Below, piece by piece: positions 1 to 11,299 of a stretch of 64,000 nt of DNA. The notes beneath the pieces were generated by a model that made no database searches, was not told where the DNA came from, and saw only the letters and a program-made list of their open reading frames with translations. The DNA is taken from assembly GCA_948567375.1 (NCBI GenBank), contig OX419755.1, positions 23,638,517 through 23,702,516 of the forward strand. The letters are read 5' to 3'. The position numbers were made by a program, and so were the translations under genes. Source of the stretch: Lunularia cruciata (taxonomy: Eukaryota > Streptophyta > Marchantiopsida > Lunulariales > Lunulariaceae). Position 1 is the first letter of the stretch; each line of letters begins with the position of its first letter.

Positions 1-1432
1 TGTGCTTTTGGCCAGGAATCGCAGTGTAGTAGAGGGATGCTGTTACTGCAGTACGATTCATGGTACCCAGTAGTGCTTGAACCGAGGAGCGGAGAGGATG
101 GGAGGAGAGGGAAAGCCGGAGGAGCTTCGGTAGGAGGAGGACGAGCAGAAGAACGAAGTTTGAAGATCGATGCATTGATAGTTGTGGGACCGACACACGT
201 GGGTGAGGTTGAGAATGGCGGAGGTTCTAACTCGGAGACATTCTTCACTTAACTCTTGACGCTTGATTCGGCCAAAGATTATGAGATGAGAGGGAAGCTG
301 GGCCTAGCTCAGTCAGTAAAATTCTAGTCTGTCCTATCCGCCATCTACTGATGAATGTTATCTCGACCACCTCTTGTGCTGGAGCAGCACAGTCATTATA
401 GCTCGTGCTTTCTTTAGATATTGACGCTGTTACCAAGCCGAGGAAGGGAAGGAAGGAAGGAAGGAGGGAAGGAAGGAAGGAAGGAAGGAAGGAAGGAGGG
501 GGGGAGGGGAGAGGAGAGGAGAGGTTCTACCGTTGAGCAGAAGGATCGACGCAGCTGATGTTGTTTGAGGGGCACCTAGACCAGCTCTATCTCCTTGCCT
601 ACCAGTGCCAGCTAGCTAGCTTGCGAACTTAGGATCTAGTCCAGACGAGAGCAGGGAAAGTTCCTTTGATCGGTTCTCCCCCAGTTCTCTGAGAACCCGG
701 ACGTCAGGCAAAGAACAACACAGTAGCAGAGCTGCACCCGGAGTCAGTCACAAACTCAGTCAGGAAGACAAATTATCAGAAAGACCTGTGACTTAGATCT
801 CCAACTCGTGGCTATACATATACTTCTGCTCGCGAGGGTGGCGTCCTCTTCGGGACATTACCCGAATAGCTACTGCATCACATGTACTACTACTAGCGTG
901 TGGTTGAAGGACCATAAACTCAAAAGAGTCGAGTCGAGTCGAATCTCAGTTTCAGTTTCTTCTCCAACAGACAAACACGGGCCGAGTCTGCTTTAGATCT
1001 CTCTTGTTCATTTCGTTTTTTCCAGGTGTGATGCATGAGGAGAGGATTGGCTTGGCTTTGCTCAACTTGTTTCGGCTTTGTCGATAGATGATTTCTTCTT
1101 ATCTCGTGAATCTTTCCTTCCATTTCTTCCACCTTTCCGATTGCGTTGATTAGAGAGTTAGAGAACGTAGAGGAGACGAGATTTTGTTTGAGCAGAGCCA
1201 GTTGCCCGGTCAATTGCATCAGATGCAAGGAGGCTTGATTTCGTTAGAGATTACAATTGATTTGAGGAACGAGCGTGGTGAACGGGAAGAACGGGGACGG
1301 CATTATTGAAGTAGAATCCACGCATCCCCGTTATAGAGGAGAATCTACGAGCGAACGTCAAGTACAACAACAATCTGTGGCACATCCATTGCGGTGAAGA
1401 GGGGTCGGATTACCTTGACCTGGGATTGAAAT
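1..1432 (+). promoter_or_regulatory. Upstream region and probable 5' leader of the RING-H2 gene
   Basis: No convincing coding region is seen here; the short open frames lack family motifs. The stretch contains a purine microsatellite at 441-523 and a GAGTC triplet repeat near 927-941. It runs directly into the ATG at 1433, so it probably holds the promoter and a long leader. A pyrimidine tract ending in CAG near 1000-1024 could be a 3' splice site of a leader intron, but I cannot confirm it. No clear TATA box was assigned. Confidence 0.4.
441..523. repeat. (GGAA)n/(GGGA)n purine microsatellite
   Basis: An almost pure purine run of GGAA units passes into GGGGA and GAGGA units, about 0.9 kb upstream of the RING-H2 start codon. 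Such polypurine tracts are common in plant promoters and leaders. Its length is probably variable between individuals. Confidence 0.9.
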
Positions 1433-3493
1433 ATGGGGGATTATACAGGGATGCGGTCGACGTCAGGCATCTTTGCAGGGATTGCCTTCTCTGTTTTAGC
1501 AACAGCTACTCCACCTACTCCTACAGGCCCCGTGGATAACACTGAGATAGCTGCGAAATTCAATCCGAGCATGGCCATTATTATCATCGTGCTCATAAGC
1601 GCATTCTTGTTCATGGGATTCTTCTCTATTTACGTCCGAAGGTGCACAACCTCGGAGCCTGATAATATTAACACAAATCAACCACACACTAGAGCTGCTG
1701 GAGAAAACCAGGCCCGCTCAAGTCAGGGCTTGGATAGAGCGGTGGTAGAGACACTTCCTCTGGTGGGCTACTCTCTAATCAAAGGATTGAAGGGGGGAAA
1801 GGATTTATCGGAGTGTGCTGTTTGTTTAAGCGAGTTCGAAGAGGATGAAACGCTAAGACTACTGCCAAAATGTGGCCATCTCTTCCACCCTGAATGCATT
1901 GACATGTGGTTTTTCTCGCACGCAACCTGTCCGCTTTGTCGATGTAGTCTGATTCCAGCTGCTGAAGGGAAGGAAGGAAGCACTGCAGAGGGATTCGCAA
2001 CGTGGGTGAGAGTGGACTCGAGAGGAAATGTCAGCGACGGTCTCGCCATCACTATTCATGATGGGCCTCCGGCTCCACCCAATGGTTCCATTTTGGAGCT
2101 CCTCTCCCTTGAGAATGCTGAGCGGCTTCTCACCGATAGTTTGCGTAGGGATGGGGTACAGAGAATGGACGCAGGATTGGTTTCCAGAGAGGAAACGGTT
2201 GGAGAAGAACTTGCAGGAGAGCTTAGGGCACTGAATAGAGCTCTGTCGAGAAATTCGACATCATTTCGAAAAGCGGTGAGAGGAATTGAGGCAACGGAGA
2301 GGATCGGTGCAGCCAGCGAGTCTGCACGGTTTAATCCTTCCTCGGTACCTGGACCTGCGAATGGGGCAGGGTATATTGACAAGAGGGCAAACAACAGGTC
2401 AGTGGGCTCGAGTCAGTCGTTCAATGTGTTGAGAAGATCGAGCTCTGTGGGTTCTTCAGGAAGATACATCAGACAGTTGTTCGGGCAAAATTATGCGGAT
2501 TATTTCTCCCCTGAAACGGCCGGGGACGGGCTGCGGGTTGATCGGGCCAGGCTCCTGGGTGAACATCGAATGCCCACTAAAGAGACTTCGAAATTGAGGC
2601 GAGAGAAGAGTGAAGACGTGCTCCACAATATGTTCTTCAACGAGCTTCAGAACATGACCTACACCGAGGACAGCAGGCGTGGATCTTCTGCGTTCAGAAG
2701 TGGAGAGCTCTGGGATAGCATCGATTTGCAGAATGAAAGCGTCAGAGCAGCTCAACAAGCTGCTGGACAGGAACAGCGCCTGCTGACTTCTCAGCAGCGT
2801 ACAATAAGTGGGGAATTGCCGCCCTGGCAGAGGAACTTAGACTTTCCTTCCTCTGGAAAGAGTGGAGAACTGCCACCATTGAGTAGAAACGGCGATAAAA
2901 GAGTGAGGCTCCAAGGAGAAGCAAGCGGTCCTTTGTATATTCGTAGGAAAGGCAATGGCAGCAATGGTGGAGGCGAGGGAACCCGGTCTGATCGATGGAA
3001 TTTCAATATTCGTCGAACGTTCAGTCTGAGAAGAACTTTTTCCGATTCCAGAGATGAGCTAGCAAATATGTCTCAGAATGACAGTTCCAGGTGGTACTTA
3101 CCTGGACCCGGAGTTCCCACCCCTCCATCTCGGCCGAAGAAGTATTCTCCCTGGGCAGCAGCAATGAAAGACAGGAGGTCGCAGTCTGCAGATCACAGTC
3201 ATTCTGGCTCCGGTCCTTCTACCCCTACACCGTCACTCCCTTCTCCCTCGTCCATCTTTTCTCCCTACTCTCTTTCTCTTCCTTCTCCGACTGCGTCTCA
3301 GATTATGCACATGACCTCTTCCTCCTCACAACAGTCTACTTCCAATCTGCCCTCTCCCTCGGTCCACCTACCTCGGTCTGCTCCTAGTCTGGCTTCTCCT
3401 ACTTCTGAAGCGGCTCGTATCATCGGTCACCCACAACAGCAACAGCAACAACAAGTGTCGTCTGAGTCCCAAATTCAGATCATCACGCAATGA
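1433..3493 (+). CDS. ATL-type RING-H2 membrane E3 ubiquitin ligase, 686 aa, intronless
   Basis: The protein has the ATL family layout in order. A hydrophobic stretch lies near residues 13-27, a transmembrane helix at about 47-68, the GLD motif at 99-101, and the RING-H2 finger at 128-169. The finger spacing is C-x2-C-x15-C-x1-H-x2-H-x2-C-x10-C-x2-C, with Trp after the sixth ligand, as expected for E2 binding. ATL proteins ubiquitinate targets from the plasma or endomembrane and often act in defence or stress. The C-terminal 500 residues are unusually long for this family: Ser/Arg/Pro-rich, with RRTFS-like repeats (about 522-535), a Ser/Pro/Thr tract (about 590-665) and a short polyQ near the end. 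The ATG at 1433 is the first in frame and all domains follow it without a break. Single-exon structure is typical of ATLs. Targets and regulation cannot be read from sequence. Confidence 0.9.
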   Translation: MGDYTGMRSTSGIFAGIAFSVLATATPPTPTGPVDNTEIAAKFNPSMAIIIIVLISAFLFMGFFSIYVRRCTTSEPDNINTNQPHTRAAGENQARSSQGLDRAVVETLPLVGYSLIKGLKGGKDLSECAVCLSEFEEDETLRLLPKCGHLFHPECIDMWFFSHATCPLCRCSLIPAAEGKEGSTAEGFATWVRVDSRGNVSDGLAITIHDGPPAPPNGSILELLSLENAERLLTDSLRRDGVQRMDAGLVSREETVGEELAGELRALNRALSRNSTSFRKAVRGIEATERIGAASESARFNPSSVPGPANGAGYIDKRANNRSVGSSQSFNVLRRSSSVGSSGRYIRQLFGQNYADYFSPETAGDGLRVDRARLLGEHRMPTKETSKLRREKSEDVLHNMFFNELQNMTYTEDSRRGSSAFRSGELWDSIDLQNESVRAAQQAAGQEQRLLTSQQRTISGELPPWQRNLDFPSSGKSGELPPLSRNGDKRVRLQGEASGPLYIRRKGNGSNGGGEGTRSDRWNFNIRRTFSLRRTFSDSRDELANMSQNDSSRWYLPGPGVPTPPSRPKKYSPWAAAMKDRRSQSADHSHSGSGPSTPTPSLPSPSSIFSPYSLSLPSPTASQIMHMTSSSSQQSTSNLPSPSVHLPRSAPSLASPTSEAARIIGHPQQQQQQQVSSESQIQIITQ

Positions 3494-4017
3494 GTTATGT
3501 TCATTGCGCTATCATCCTGCCTAATTACTAGAAAGCCTTGTCACATTCCAATCATCATGTGTTTTGTATAGCCGTTATTCCCTCTCGTGCCTGAACTGTC
3601 TCAACTGTCCTGCAATTTTCCTTTGGGGATCTTGGCCTCAAAACAACCGTTCGTAGCGAATTGGCTGCAATTTGGAGAGCATGGGTTGTAATTACATTCA
3701 TTTTGTTATGGATTTTGGAGTTGTAAACGCGTTTTGGTAGCATTGCCATTACAGTGAATCTTGCGTAAAACCGAGGAGCAGAGAGACGACTGGGGGTAGA
3801 TTTATCGAGCCGGCTTGTTCCAGCTTATCTCGAAGCTAAAAACTGCGGGGCTTATCCTGCCTAAAAATGTAGAGAACTTCTGGGCAACAAGCCACCTTGC
3901 CTCTTGAAGATGATGAAGCAGTGAAGCAGCAACTGCAACTGATGAAAAGGCCTGTTGCTGCTGCAACTCAATTCTTCCCTGACAAAAGTCATCATAGATG
4001 GCGACTTTGTGTCGCAA
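3494..4017. other. 3' flank of the RING-H2 gene
   Basis: This should hold the 3' UTR. No polyadenylation signal could be placed with confidence. The small open frames on both strands show no recognisable motif. Confidence 0.4.
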
Positions 4018-4405
4018 GTATGTGAATACGGGGAAGTGTAGATACGTCAAAAGTAGGACTAAATTGAACATTTTAGAAACTGAGCTACTGTACATGTTCT
4101 TCTTGATACCTCGCTGCAAATCCTGGTCAATAAACTCTCAATCGAGTTCGTCACGTCCATATCTATTCTACCTACATTTGCCTGATGTTAAGTCTGCTCC
4201 ATATAGGAGGATGTGGTGAACGGAGTGTGTAGATGCGTCAGTGAAAATAGGATTGAATTGAAACAATCTAGAAACGGAGCTACTGCACATGTTCCACTAA
4301 ATACCCTTGCTGCAAACTATGCTCAATGGACTCTCAATCGAGGTGATCGCATCTACGCCTATTCTACTTATTCTTTGCTTGATGGTGCGTCTACTCCACA
4401 TGGAA
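4018..4405. repeat. Diverged tandem duplication, unit about 195 bp, two copies
   Basis: The segment beginning near 4018 recurs near 4213. Matching landmarks include GAGCTACTG at 4082 and 4277, and a GTCTRCTCCAYAT stretch at about 4191 and 4388. The copies share most bases but have many substitutions, so the duplication is old. The short open frames across it are not convincing genes. Confidence 0.75.
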
Positions 4406-7400
4406 TAGTATTGTCAACGCAGTATGCTGTTTCTACACGCAGCATGGCTAGCACTTCATTCTTTTAAGGTCGTACGACCTTCCTTCCCGAATGGGTTGAA
4501 ATTCCAATTTGCCCGTTCAGTTGCTTCATTCCACTCGGTTAGTGTCTGCAACAAATGTCAGTACAACAGCTTCCTAAGAATTTTCACTCATCAGGATTTC
4601 AGTTGCGCATTGTATAAGGCTCGTCTCGCTACGTGGTCAAACTCTACCTGATACAAGCTGAGAGTTGTTACCATCAGCTTTGTATCATCAGTCTTGGATC
4701 TCTCTTCCCCGTTACAATTGTGCCGATATTACATTTACCTTCGTGATTCATATGGAAGTAAACAATCTGGCCAGAAGACACAAGCCGGATTTCAAAAATG
4801 ACTTCATTACAGTGTGTGAATATCTCTTACTTTGATGGAGCTGCCATCGATTTGGTGGTCCACCGGCTTGTTCAACAGGAGTGGGCAGGAACGTATCAGG
4901 TGGGATTTTTCGAAGCTTATTAGACACTGACGGTTTGTCTTATTAAGTTTCTTTAAACGATAGGGTCATTACCTATAGCTGTGCTAGTCTACGTTTGCAT
5001 GCCTTGCATTACGAATTTCAAGTGATGAAACCCCACTCAAGATTTTGGCCTCTTGTCTTCCTGAACTGGGAAAGTTTGTTAGGTTCTAGATGAGTCACTG
5101 CCAGGTGTGTTGGTTTACAGATTCACTCTGGAAAGGGAAATCATTATCTTAGTATCGCGTCTCTTTACTTTCTACTCATGACCATATCGAAGCAAGAAAT
5201 AACGATGCGTAGAAAACTAAAGCTCTTCTGCCTTCCCTGATCAATAAGAGTTTTGGAATACACGATGAATTATGATGCAATGCCTTGTACAACACTTCGA
5301 TATGACACTCAATGGCTGGTACTTCCCTCCTCTCGGTGCCACGTTACCAGCTGCTTCCTAAAGTTGACAATTAAAGGAATGGTTAGTGCACGAGCTATCG
5401 ATGGTCTTTCAATCATGACTCGCTTATGCAATTATGAGTTGAGCGGTATTATAATCTATATTTTAAACAGTGTCCTCATGTGTGCACTTTCCTTCGGAGA
5501 TTCTATTCATGCCATGTCGCGCTGGCCGCGAGTCAAAGGCTTCTAGAAAGGGCCACATGGCCGCCCTGAGGCGATTCTCACATACGAGTCCCTCTCAATG
5601 ACTCATCAAAGCTTTGTATGGAACATCCTGCAGTCTCTGTCTCATGAACCACAGTACATTCTCGAGGTACGAGAAGGTTCAGGGTCTTAACCTGGACGTT
5701 AATTTAGCTAGGCGGGTTCAACTGGTGACATCTGTCGAGTTTGAGCACAATCTAGATGCCCTCGACATGAAAGGACTGTACATTCCGTAAAGAGTGGAAT
5801 TTGCAGACCATGAGGGACCATCGAGTTGGAGCATCCAGAGCTACACAATGGCAGTTTTCCAAGTCACTCGATGATTTGTATGCAACCATTACCAGGATGC
5901 GATACGATTTTACTCATAACAGAGTCTTCGGCCACAAGAAATGGTACATGATAGTCTGCAGCTCGACGAGGCTCCTTGCTTGGTCTACCCTGCGAAGCCT
6001 TAAGCTGTGTCTTTTGTCGTAAGCCTACCTCTTTTGTCTCCCCCTTGTACGGCTTGATGGGTCTTCTCATCCTTCGTGTTTGCTACGCGGTCGCCTTTTC
6101 TCGATGCCTTAAGCTGTGTCCTGTTTCGACCATGAGACACGCTGAGAGTATGTTTTACTTCTTGCATATTAATAACTTAGATAGTGGGCAAGTGTTCACT
6201 GAATAGCTTTGTATGAGCTTGTCAAGGACAGGAGTAAAGATTTTCAGCTAAAAACTTCTGTTGACTTTAAGCAAATTGACACGATGCAAAGCGAAATGCG
6301 TATTGTCTGCCTGTTTGTCTTCTTGAAAAACGACAAGTGAGAAACGGATGCCGAAGGTTCCTCATCGATATCTGATAGGCATGATGATACTCGGAACGCG
6401 TCACGGATTAGATCAGTCATGTCATTGCGACCTCCAAAGTTACCTCATTTGAACCCAAAATTTACCTCATTGCGGACTTTAAAATTGCTCTGATGATCAT
6501 AGAAAACCTGGAAGGCATCTTAAAGATGGGAATCGTGCACTACTTTTTCTCCTTATTAAATTTCGAGCATGCAACGCACAGGGCATATGACGCATAGGAG
6601 CTGCCGCCATTTGAGCTGCATACCATTTCTGTGATGATTCATGTGGGCTTTAGATCTTTCTACGAGGCGATAGAAAAGGAGGAGCTTACAACGTGGGCTC
6701 CCCTGGATATGTCATGTTGTTCTGGGTACGAGTAATATGTCTCTGATTTGCTGAAAGTGCCTCTTCCAGCGGAATTTAGTGAAAATATCAACTTTATCCT
6801 GGCTGATTGATCCCTCCACTCCGTAAATGACATGATGTGCGCAGTTCGTACTCCGATTCACCTGCTTGCAAGATTTACGCTCAAATCATTGCAAACATTT
6901 TGGCTTTAATTTTGTAATGAAAACATACGAGATTGGAGATGTAAATACAATTGTGCCACTCATATCTAGTCCCCATAAACGAGTTAGCGGGTGAATTCAA
7001 AGTTTTGGCTCGTTTACTGACACCCTCTAGATAGTATCGTTTTCGCTTCTTCCTTTCTCTCCAGTCTGCTCCGAATCAATTATGAATTTACAGGCCAGCA
7101 AAACCGTTTCTCTTCAAGTATAATTTCAATGTGGAAAACAATTTCCCAAAGACTCAGACCTTTGTTCAAAACACAAGTAAATCAGACTTTATAACCCGTT
7201 TTGTGCAACTCAATGAGCTAATGTGATCAGTGATAGGAGGTTTCAATTGTAGATTCTGCGGAATTTCGAAGACATCAACTGGATGGGACCACGAAATCAA
7301 TTTCGGAAATCTCCAAAAAAGAATCAACACAGGAGCATGAAAATTTATGAGAATGAACTGGTACAGTCAAATTTTACGAGTCTCCTCGTTACATACCCGG

Positions 7401-9640
7401 TAACTTTCCAGAAACCCAGCCGTAAAACGATTTCCGGAGTCGCTACGGAACTACGCAAGTGTACAGTTGAAACCTCCCGATGTATCCTGTAATCATTTGG
7501 TTCGTCTCTCAATCCTTTGAATTATGTCATTAACAATCATCGAGCAAACGCTTGGACTTTACTTCCAGTTTTCAATTGATTCTGCTCAAAGTGAATTTGT
7601 AAACAGCGACCAGCAAGGATCCCTGGTCCTTGTGGAGACAGCGCAACACTCAGAACTCCATGAACAGGGAGCGACGCGCATAGGAAATCAAGAAGGATGG
7701 AAATCCAATCAAGCCGTACAAGGATAGATGTAAAATAGAGCTAAGCCATATCAGACCAAATGTAGTCGATAACGGGTTAGCGGACAAATCACCACTAAAT
7801 CTAGAGACATGCCATAGATTCGATCGACATTCTGCTGACTTAGGTCCAAGGCAGCTGAATAAGCAAGGTTCGGCAATGCTTGATATCGTGATTAGGACCG
7901 GGATTCCTCCCGAAGGAAAGCCAAAAGATAGGGGCACTTGGAGGACAGTTGGGGCGCAGGCTGCAGAAGAACTACATAGGATCGCCTTTGTGTCACATGG
8001 AGAAGAAAAGAGAGGAATTTAGAGGTCAAAGTAGACACTACCTTGAGATCTTGATGTAACGACTAGCGGCTCTTGGCTTGCTAGTTTAGCTGGGCTAGAT
8101 TCAGATTTCGTAAAGAAAGACACAGAGCAACACGTTTCCGAACCTAAGGTTGAGTAGTCGATCGAAACGACGCCGGCAAAGATGAGATACTGAGATCTCG
8201 AAGCGGTGGACAGGGGCCGTAGGACTAGCTCGCTAGTTTAGTCGGGACAGCATAAGGTCGTAAAAGTAATGACACGTTTCAAGCTTAGGTTGTCTAGGGC
8301 CGACTCCAGAGAAGGAATTAATAGATTTTAATATCTCAGGGCAGTTTAGAGAACACGACTTCCACGCAGAGAAGAGCCTAAACATTGAAGAAGAGGCTAT
8401 CTCGACATGTTTTGAAACGTTAGGATAGTAGGTCTTTGCAAACTCACTAATCTAAATTCAAAAAACGCAAACAAAGGGAGACGTTTGTGACCAACATGGA
8501 TAGTTGGTTGGATTTAGTATGGATCGTACATGGTCGATAGTTGGAGTCGGCGGTTCTCCTAGGGTTACCTCATCAGTTACTCATTAACCCATCAGTGTAC
8601 CTGAGGAAGAGGATCAAGTTGGCCCTTGCGAACAGCTCTTTTTCACCCTTTGAGTGAAGTATGGCGAATGTAGCGAAAAGCCATGGACCGACCCCCATCG
8701 TTTCCACCCCGATTTAACTTTGTTAATCAAAGTAGAGCTATATTTGGAGTTCCGCTACATTTGGAACACTACCAGCCGCTATACTGGAGTCCTCCTTACA
8801 GCAAGTCAAATCTGGAACCACATCTAGAGATGTTCCCACATCCACAATCTGACTAGTAACTAGTCACCGAACCCGCTGAACTAGCGTTGACGGGTACAGT
8901 CGAGCCACCCCAACCCTAATTCAAACGCAGCAGCCACCAAATTGTTAGCACCGCTAGACTGGACGCTTAGATGTAATCACGGAGCGACCTTAGAGAAACA
9001 TCGAGGACAGCTAGAGTTAAATTAGTGGCACTTCATGCATTCACTCCATACTAGAAATCAATTTGTGCCGCTAAGTTCTCTTTAAGTTAGCAAGAAAGTT
9101 GAGCCGTTACACGCTGTTCTAGCTTAGCAATCATACTAAGCTGCTACATGCTGTTCTAGGTTTAAGTCATTCTGGTGCGCTAAATGCACTTTCAGACTCG
9201 GCAGTGAGTTTGTGATGGTAAAATGCAATCTAAGGACACCATGCGCCTTTGGATCGAGTAGCTCCAACTCAAGGTCTAGTAAAGTGGGTGAAAGTGATCA
9301 GTCGAAGGTCGGCCATTTACGGGACTTTCTGTGTCCAAAAGTTCGCTTTCGCGATAATGTCATCAATTCAGTGATGTCTTGGAGGACGGTATATTACCTT
9401 AATGTTCAGTAAAGGAGCTTGAATCTTGGGATGATTTCATGGCTTCATGTGCGGTAGGTTCAGTTCAAAAGCCATCCCCGAAGATCCAGCACACAGATTA
9501 ACTACTGTAGCTTTATCGTTAGGAGGATTCCAGTATCAGCCTTGCTCCTCCGCAACCTCTAGATTAGACTAATGATCACAACTGATTTCTCCAGGCAATG
9601 TTGAGATCTGCTTTAGTGGAGAGATTTGTGTGATATAAAT
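4406..9640. other. Intergenic sequence without a recognisable gene
   Basis: No open frame here shows a family motif or a credible coding pattern. A short direct repeat (GCCTTAAGCTGTGTC) occurs near 5996 and 6107. Fuzzy similarity between about 8040-8150 and 8190-8310 suggests an old diverged duplication. No tRNA, rRNA or transposon termini were seen. Confidence 0.4.
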
Positions 9641-10500
9641 TTTATCAACTTGAGACAGACGCCAATATTCTATAAAAAAATTGCCTATTTATCGAGATTG
9701 GTGCTGAAGTTCTCATATTGATGGAATTACCACCAGGTACTATATTGTGGAAGAAGAGAAAACAATACAAGGAGCAGAAATGCGCACGATGGAATCTGAA
9801 TGTTACTCTTTGGTGTGCGAAAGACATTCTATGGCATATATTCTCCACTCTTCCCATGGCTGGAAGCGAAGCCCGGTTAGCTATTCTACATCTATGAAGC
9901 CGAACCTAGTCCAAAAGTTGTTGGCAAATTTCTGGAAGCTTTCCAGTGTAAAGCTTGATTCTTCAGACAACTACCTCGAATCTCGACAGAAATCAAACCA
10001 AATAGGTACTCAGAGCACAGTTGTTTGGTGTTGGTGTATCGAGTTCTGCGTGCTTGCTGCTGATTGAGTGCTCAAATTAAAGGATACGACATAGAACAAA
10101 AGGTGTGCAGGTCCTACATAGATCCCTTATACGATCAACAATTGCAAAATCTTTACTTTGATCATTTCTTTTCAGGCTTGTCGTTGAGTTTATGTTTTTC
10201 TGGTGTCCGTTCTTACCTTCAAGATGGCCACATGAGGAAAGCGAAACGGACGAAGTTGTGGTGGACAAAGGAAATCGGAGTGCTTTTCAAAGGAGTAATT
10301 TTCACCTTGCTTCTTGCCACTTCTTTTGCTGAGCCGTCTTCACACTCAAGGCCCCAGCTTTGTGTCCTTCACAACCAAAGGCCTTAAGCATGTAGGTTGC
10401 ACGGGTTAATTCAACTCTGGTTACTTCGTGCCTTGAGTCTACTGACCGCGGGGTTCACTTGGTGAGGATCATATCGGTGGTGCTGAATAAAGAGCACTCT
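9641..10500. other. Intergenic flank with two unrecognised plus-strand open frames
   Basis: Open frames at 9747-10067 and 10064-10387 (about 106 aa each) overlap end to start but show no domain, signal or repeat that I recognise. They may be chance. The stretch ends with AGAGCACTCT at 10491-10500, the candidate left target-site duplicate of the adjoining non-LTR element. Confidence 0.3.
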
Positions 10501-10503
10501 AAC

Positions 10504-10513
10504 TTTTTTTTTT
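10504..10513 (-). other. Short poly(A) tail of the non-LTR element (T10 on plus strand)
   Basis: Ten T residues lie 3 bases inside the candidate target duplicate AGAGCACTCT (10491-10500), where the 3' end of a minus-strand non-LTR element should be. Confidence 0.5.
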
Positions 10514-10929
10514 AAAAGGCTACCACATAGAACACATAAAGATGGGAAGATCCCTCACATCAAGCCTCACAAGGGAAAGACAAATGAGGTAGAATGGCTA
10601 GGCGCCAATAGTATCAATATGAGAAATCTGCACTACCACACCTAAGATATCCGTGCTATGCAAGTTGTAAGGTCTACAAACTATTGGAGCATCCAAAGAA
10701 GCATCACCTCGAGTAATTGCTCTCCTCTGGATTGCACTAATGCTCTTTGTAGAGCAATGGACACATGCTGTCTAAAGTATGCTACAAAGTATGAGAGTGA
10801 GAGTGGTACCACTAGCGTCTAATATGATAAGTTCTTGCGCACTCCCTAACAAATGTGTCTAATGTGGTATCCATCACTCCATATAACTCCAGGGCTAGAG
10901 GAACAAAGAGGTGACCTTGCTGCATACCC

Positions 10930-11274
10930 CTATACTTGGAGACCTTGTGTGTGTGTTGCTCCGCTCGTAGTCCATCCAAACACATCACTCATAATCAAAA
11001 CATCCACCACTATCATCTGATCATCTCGGACCAAGTATAAGTCTGCTATGACACATGTCATTTGCAAAGAATTTGAATGCTCTCTCCAAGCAAGGTATCC
11101 ACTCTCTCGTGCCATAGCAAACACTATATCCCTGGTGACATCATGGGTAGCTATACTCTGTCCTCCATAAGGACATTGTGTCATATGGACCATTGATGCA
11201 TTTAATGCAAAACCACATTCACAAGTGAATAATGAAGATGCAGATGGGTGGATCAAACTTAGACGGAACCTCAT
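10930..11274 (-). pseudogene. C-terminal CCHC plus restriction-like endonuclease-like domain
   Basis: The 114-residue frame has C-x-C-x9-H-x3-C (residues 18, 20, 30, 34). It is followed by a CPYGG turn, a His-Asp pair, an arginine-containing ARESGYLAWREHSN helix, and ADL (77-79) with a further Asp at 91 in a VVDVLI strand. This resembles the Zn finger plus PD-(D/E)xK nuclease that follows the RT in R2-like and related non-LTR elements, where it nicks the target for primed reverse transcription. The match is by motif order only. The frame is open but detached from the RT by upstream lesions. Confidence 0.5.
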
Positions 11275-11299
11275 TGCTATAGAGAAAGTGGTTGGTGCA

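Noticed and set aside
302-325. tRNA D-arm-like TAGCTCAGTCAGTA
   Set aside because: No acceptor stem, anticodon arm or T-arm consensus follows.
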